Positions 15,390-17,227 of a DNA stretch of 17,227 bases are shown here, in pieces. Made by a program: the position numbers and the translations under genes. The notes beneath the pieces were generated by a model that was not told the DNA's origin, made no database searches, and saw nothing but the letters and a program-made list of their open reading frames with translations. Origin of the DNA: DASPRM01 sp035319065 (lineage in GTDB: Bacteria; Acidobacteriota; Terriglobia; Terriglobales; Acidobacteriaceae); assembly GCA_035319065.1 (NCBI GenBank), contig DATHDM010000164.1:1-17227 (forward strand). The letters are read 5' to 3'. The stretch's first letter is position 1; each line of letters opens with the position of its first letter.

Positions 15390-15407
15390 CTCGCATATAC
15401 GTGTCAA
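15378..15407 (-). promoter_or_regulatory. Promoter and possible operator of the minus-strand arsR operon
   Basis: On the minus strand TTGACA (15407-15402) is a perfect -35; after 18 bases TATACA (15383-15378) is a 5-of-6 -10. Position +1 should fall at the G of the GTG at 15371. An inverted repeat GTATA (15379-15383) ... TATAC (15396-15400) with 12 bases between spans the promoter spacer and overlaps the -10, a fitting place for autorepression by an ArsR dimer. Confidence 0.6.
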
Positions 15408-15444
15408 GGCATATTAATCGCGTCGCCCCCGGCTGCTGTGCCCG

Positions 15445-15507
15445 CTGATGGATGGCGGAGTGACTGCCGCCTACTGGTTTGGAGAGCTTGCACCGAAAAC
15501 TTCATAG
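15445..15507 (+). pseudogene. C-terminal tail of a short-chain dehydrogenase (SDR), detached and inverted
   Basis: Twenty codons read LMDGGVTAAYWFGELAPKTS and end in TAG. This is the characteristic end of classical SDR enzymes (LMDGG plus the family's AAYW-type tail). Nothing upstream on this strand continues the protein. The missing body is 34 bases away on the opposite strand, ending precisely at GSDFL where this tail should join. Confidence 0.75.
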
Positions 15508-15540
15508 CACATTCTTCTCGCCGCCTCGAAGGGCAGGGGC

Positions 15541-15693
15541 CAGGAAATCGCTGCCGGTAATGAAAGCGCCATCCGGCCCCATCACAAGTGCACCGACCGT
15601 TCCGACTTCGTCCGGCGTTCCCGCCCGGCCGGCCGCCGACACTTCGAGCATTTTCCTAGTCATCCCGCCTAACGCTTTGGTTTCCTCTTGCAC
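15541..15693 (-). pseudogene. Remnant of a short-chain dehydrogenase (SDR) gene, C-terminal region only
   Basis: The frame encodes TRKMLEVSAAGRAGTPDEVG followed by TVGALVMGPDGAFITGSDFL, the typical last third of an NADP-type SDR (GR.GTPDEVG, then GAFITGSDFL before MDGG). The Rossmann-fold N-terminus and catalytic Ser/Tyr/Lys region are absent; upstream the second arsR promoter begins within 20 bases. Downstream of GSDFL the frame runs into unrelated residues and stops at about 15502. The gene is not functional. Confidence 0.75.
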
Positions 15694-15712
15694 GCCGCAA
15701 GTCGATCTGCTA

Positions 15713-15738
15713 TATACTGAACCATATGGTTCAGTATA
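15713..15738. promoter_or_regulatory. Perfect 26-bp palindromic operator centred on the second arsR start codon
   Basis: TATACTGAACCAT (15713-15725) is followed immediately by its exact reverse complement (15726-15738). The right half begins with the arsR ATG and codes for its first residues MVQY. The left half starts with TATACT, a 5-of-6 -10 element ending 7 bases before the ATG, so a bound repressor would cover the promoter and start. TTGCAC at 15688-15693 is a poor -35 (3 of 6; 19 bases away). Confidence 0.8.
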
Positions 15739-16091
15739 ACGACACCCGCCTCGACGCTTCGTTCGCCGCGCTGTCGGACGCGACCCGGCGCGGCGTGCTG
15801 GAGCAGCTCGGCCGCGCCGACGCTTCGATCACGGACCTCGCCGTAAAGTTCCATATGACCCTCACGGGCATGAAGAAGCATGTTGGCGTGTTGGAGCGGG
15901 CAGCGCTCGTCACTACTGAAAAGGCCGGGCGCGTCAGAACCTGCAGGCTTGGCATGCGCGCGCTGGAAAAAGAGGCCGCCTGGATCGAGCGGCACCGCCA
16001 ACTCTGGAGCGCACGCTTCGACGCGCTGGACAAGATTGTCGAGCACTTGAAATGCAAGGAGAAGGCAGATGCCCGAAGGAAAAGAAGGTAG
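15726..16091 (+). CDS. ArsR-family winged-helix repressor, first gene of the plus-strand arsR-AHSA1 operon
   Basis: A 121-residue regulator. Seen: LDASFAALSDATRRGVLEQLGR at 9-30 in the family's (D.F.ALADPTRR.IL) pattern, SITDLAVKF, recognition helix MTLTGMKKHVGVLERA at 44-59, and wing VTTEKAGRVRTCRL at 62-75, then a dimerisation helix with WIERHRQLWSARFDAL. No ArsR metal-site Cys pair is present. It likely represses its own operon through the palindrome that covers its start. No SD precedes the ATG, and the -10 ends 7 bases before it, so the transcript is probably leaderless. The 3' end overlaps the AHSA1 gene by 23 bases. It is divergent from, and clearly distinct in sequence from, the other arsR here. 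Confidence 0.93.
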   Translation: MVQYNDTRLDASFAALSDATRRGVLEQLGRADASITDLAVKFHMTLTGMKKHVGVLERAALVTTEKAGRVRTCRLGMRALEKEAAWIERHRQLWSARFDALDKIVEHLKCKEKADARRKRR

Positions 16092-16569
16092 TCCCGCCGC
16101 CATGAACCGCACCGCCGTGGAACGCAAGTCCGACCGCGAACTCGTCGTGACGCGAACGTTCAATGCCCCGGCGCACATCGTCTTCGAAGCGTGGAGCAAA
16201 CCCGAATTGTTCAAGCGTTGGTGGGTTCCGAAGTCGGCGGGCCTGTCGCTGCTCTCGTGCGACATGGATGTGCGCACCGGAGGCGCGTATCGCCTCGTGT
16301 TCCGCCATCCGACCTCCGGTCAACCAATGGCGTTCTTCGGCACGTACAGAGAAGTGACGCCGCACAAGCGCCTCGTCTGGACGAACGAAGAAAGCGATCA
16401 GGGCGCCGTGACCACGGTGACGTTCGAAGAAAATGCCGGCAAGACGCTGCTCACCCTACACGAACTCTACCCCACAAAAGTGGCCCTCGACGAAGCCCTC
16501 GCCGGTTCGGCGGAAGGCCTGCCCGAACAGTTCGCGCAGCTGGATGAGTTGCTCGCAGGCAGATCGTGA
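16069..16569 (+). CDS. SRPBCC / AHSA1 domain protein, partner of the second arsR
   Basis: A 166-residue Aha1-C-like SRPBCC protein. Seen: LVVTRTFNAPAHIVFEAWSK at 25-44 with PELFKRWWVPK (45-55), then CDMDVRTGGAYRLVFR, FFGTYREVTPHKRLVWT, VTTVTFEENAGKTLLTLHE and the closing helix EGLPEQFAQLDELL. Ligand unknown. Start: ATG at 16069 inside arsR has AAGGAG 7 bases upstream; a second in-frame ATG at 16102 starts closer to the conserved domain but has no good SD. It shares little beyond fold motifs with the AHSA1 protein at 14485-15030, so the two pairs are not a recent duplication. Confidence 0.92.
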   Translation: MPEGKEGSPAAMNRTAVERKSDRELVVTRTFNAPAHIVFEAWSKPELFKRWWVPKSAGLSLLSCDMDVRTGGAYRLVFRHPTSGQPMAFFGTYREVTPHKRLVWTNEESDQGAVTTVTFEENAGKTLLTLHELYPTKVALDEALAGSAEGLPEQFAQLDELLAGRS

Positions 16570-16659
16570 CCACACCGCGGCCACCGGCGTATGGAAGGGA
16601 TGACGATGACACACACGATCACCGCCGCGCTGGCCAGTTCGGCGCGACGTGAGGACGAT

Positions 16660-17227
16660 ATGAACAGACGCGATTTCCTGAAGACTGCTACAGCGACCGC
16701 AGTGCTGACTGCGACCCTTCCCGTTCAAGCCAAGGAGACCCCCGCCCTGTCGAATGCGAATTTTGCCGACGTCAATGGCCAGCATATCTTTTACGGCGTG
16801 CATGGCGCCGGCAAGCCGCTCATTCTTCTTCACGGGGGCGTCAACCCAGACAGCTTCGGGAGCAATCTGGCCGAACTGGCCAAGGGCCGGCAGGTGATCG
16901 CCGTCCATCTTCAGGCGCATGGGCGCACGCCAGACACCGACAGGCCACTGCGCTGTGAAACGCTGGGCGACGACGTTGCCGCCCTGATCGGCCATCTGAA
17001 GCTCGGCAAGGCCGACGTAATGGGCTACTCGCTGGGCTCCGGCGTCGCGCTGCAGACCGCCATCCGCCATCCGGACGTGGTCGACCGGCTCGTGCTCGTG
17101 GCCGGGACGATGAGGCGGGACGGCTCTTATCCGGAGGTGGTGGCGGCCTTCAATCAGTTGGAGGCCAACGCTGCCATGATCGGCGGTAGCGTCAAGGCAT
17201 CGCCGTTAGGGCAGGCCTATCCCGATG
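16660..17227 (+). CDS. Tat-exported alpha/beta hydrolase, N-terminal part; gene leaves the window
   Basis: 189 codons are visible. The N-terminus MNRRDFLKTATATAVLTATL is a twin-arginine export signal (RRDFLK at 3-8, Ala/Thr-rich core to about 20, cleavage near VQAKE). Then comes an alpha/beta hydrolase fold: ILLHGG at 55-60 (oxyanion region), HLQAHGRTPDTDRP at 83-96, and the nucleophile elbow GYSLGSG at 122-128 with Ser124. The acid and His of the triad lie beyond the window. Reaction class: serine hydrolase or esterase-like; the substrate is unknown. Start: ATG at 16660 with GAGGA 4 bases upstream; in-frame ATGs at 16591, 16600 and 16606 would add 18-23 residues before the Tat motif. It lies 90 bases behind the AHSA1 gene and may share its transcript. 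Confidence 0.86.
   Translation, partial: MNRRDFLKTATATAVLTATLPVQAKETPALSNANFADVNGQHIFYGVHGAGKPLILLHGGVNPDSFGSNLAELAKGRQVIAVHLQAHGRTPDTDRPLRCETLGDDVAALIGHLKLGKADVMGYSLGSGVALQTAIRHPDVVDRLVLVAGTMRRDGSYPEVVAAFNQLEANAAMIGGSVKASPLGQAYPD

Noticed and set aside
15031..15396. Upstream extension of the first AHSA1 frame to 303 residues
   Set aside because: This part is the out-of-frame shadow of arsR; the GTG at 15030 has an SD and the GTGA overlap typical of coupled genes.
15669..16365. Minus-strand frames of 143-202 residues opposite arsR-2 and its AHSA1 gene
   Set aside because: Antisense shadows; both plus-strand genes have full domain matches and overlapping coupled starts.

Overview
The window looks like a piece of a GC-rich soil bacterium chromosome, most likely an Acidobacteriota (Terriglobia-like) genome. 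This is inferred from the very large Oar-like TonB-dependent receptor with an N-terminal carboxypeptidase-regulatory domain, the secreted glycosidases, and Shine-Dalgarno (SD) sequences of the AAGGAG type. No rRNA, tRNA, CRISPR array, transposase or phage gene was seen.

Layout. 1-2096 (minus strand): a secreted GH35-type beta-galactosidase-like enzyme followed by the start of a chromate-family (CHR) transporter that leaves the window. 2097-2646: a 550-base gap with no convincing gene. 2647-6854 (plus): a tripartite-type efflux pair, a periplasmic adaptor and an RND permease overlapping by one base, without an outer-membrane channel gene. 6906-9985 (minus): the most notable locus, a DyP-type peroxidase carrying a C-terminal encapsulin-targeting peptide, its encapsulin shell protein (8-base overlap), then a secreted GH5-like hydrolase 46 bases further on. 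10241-13501 (plus), divergent from the peroxidase: a 1086-residue Oar-like outer-membrane receptor.

13655-15389 (minus): an arsR-AHSA1/SRPBCC pair followed by a 67-residue membrane protein and a DUF1801 protein. 15726-16569 (plus): a second, divergent arsR-AHSA1 pair, followed by the start of a Tat-exported alpha/beta hydrolase cut off by the window end. Between the two pairs lies the wreck of a short-chain dehydrogenase gene. Its C-terminal body is on the minus strand and its last 20 codons are on the plus strand, as if a segment of about 93 bases had flipped.

How it works together. The DyP-encapsulin pair should build a cytoplasmic protein nanocompartment loaded with haem peroxidase. The RND pair is an efflux module that must borrow a TolC-like channel from elsewhere. 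The two glycosidases and the Oar-like receptor fit a plant- or microbial-polysaccharide scavenging lifestyle. Each arsR gene probably represses its own operon. The second has a perfect 26-bp palindrome centred on its start codon, and both appear to give leaderless transcripts, while the AHSA1 genes behind them have strong SD sequences.
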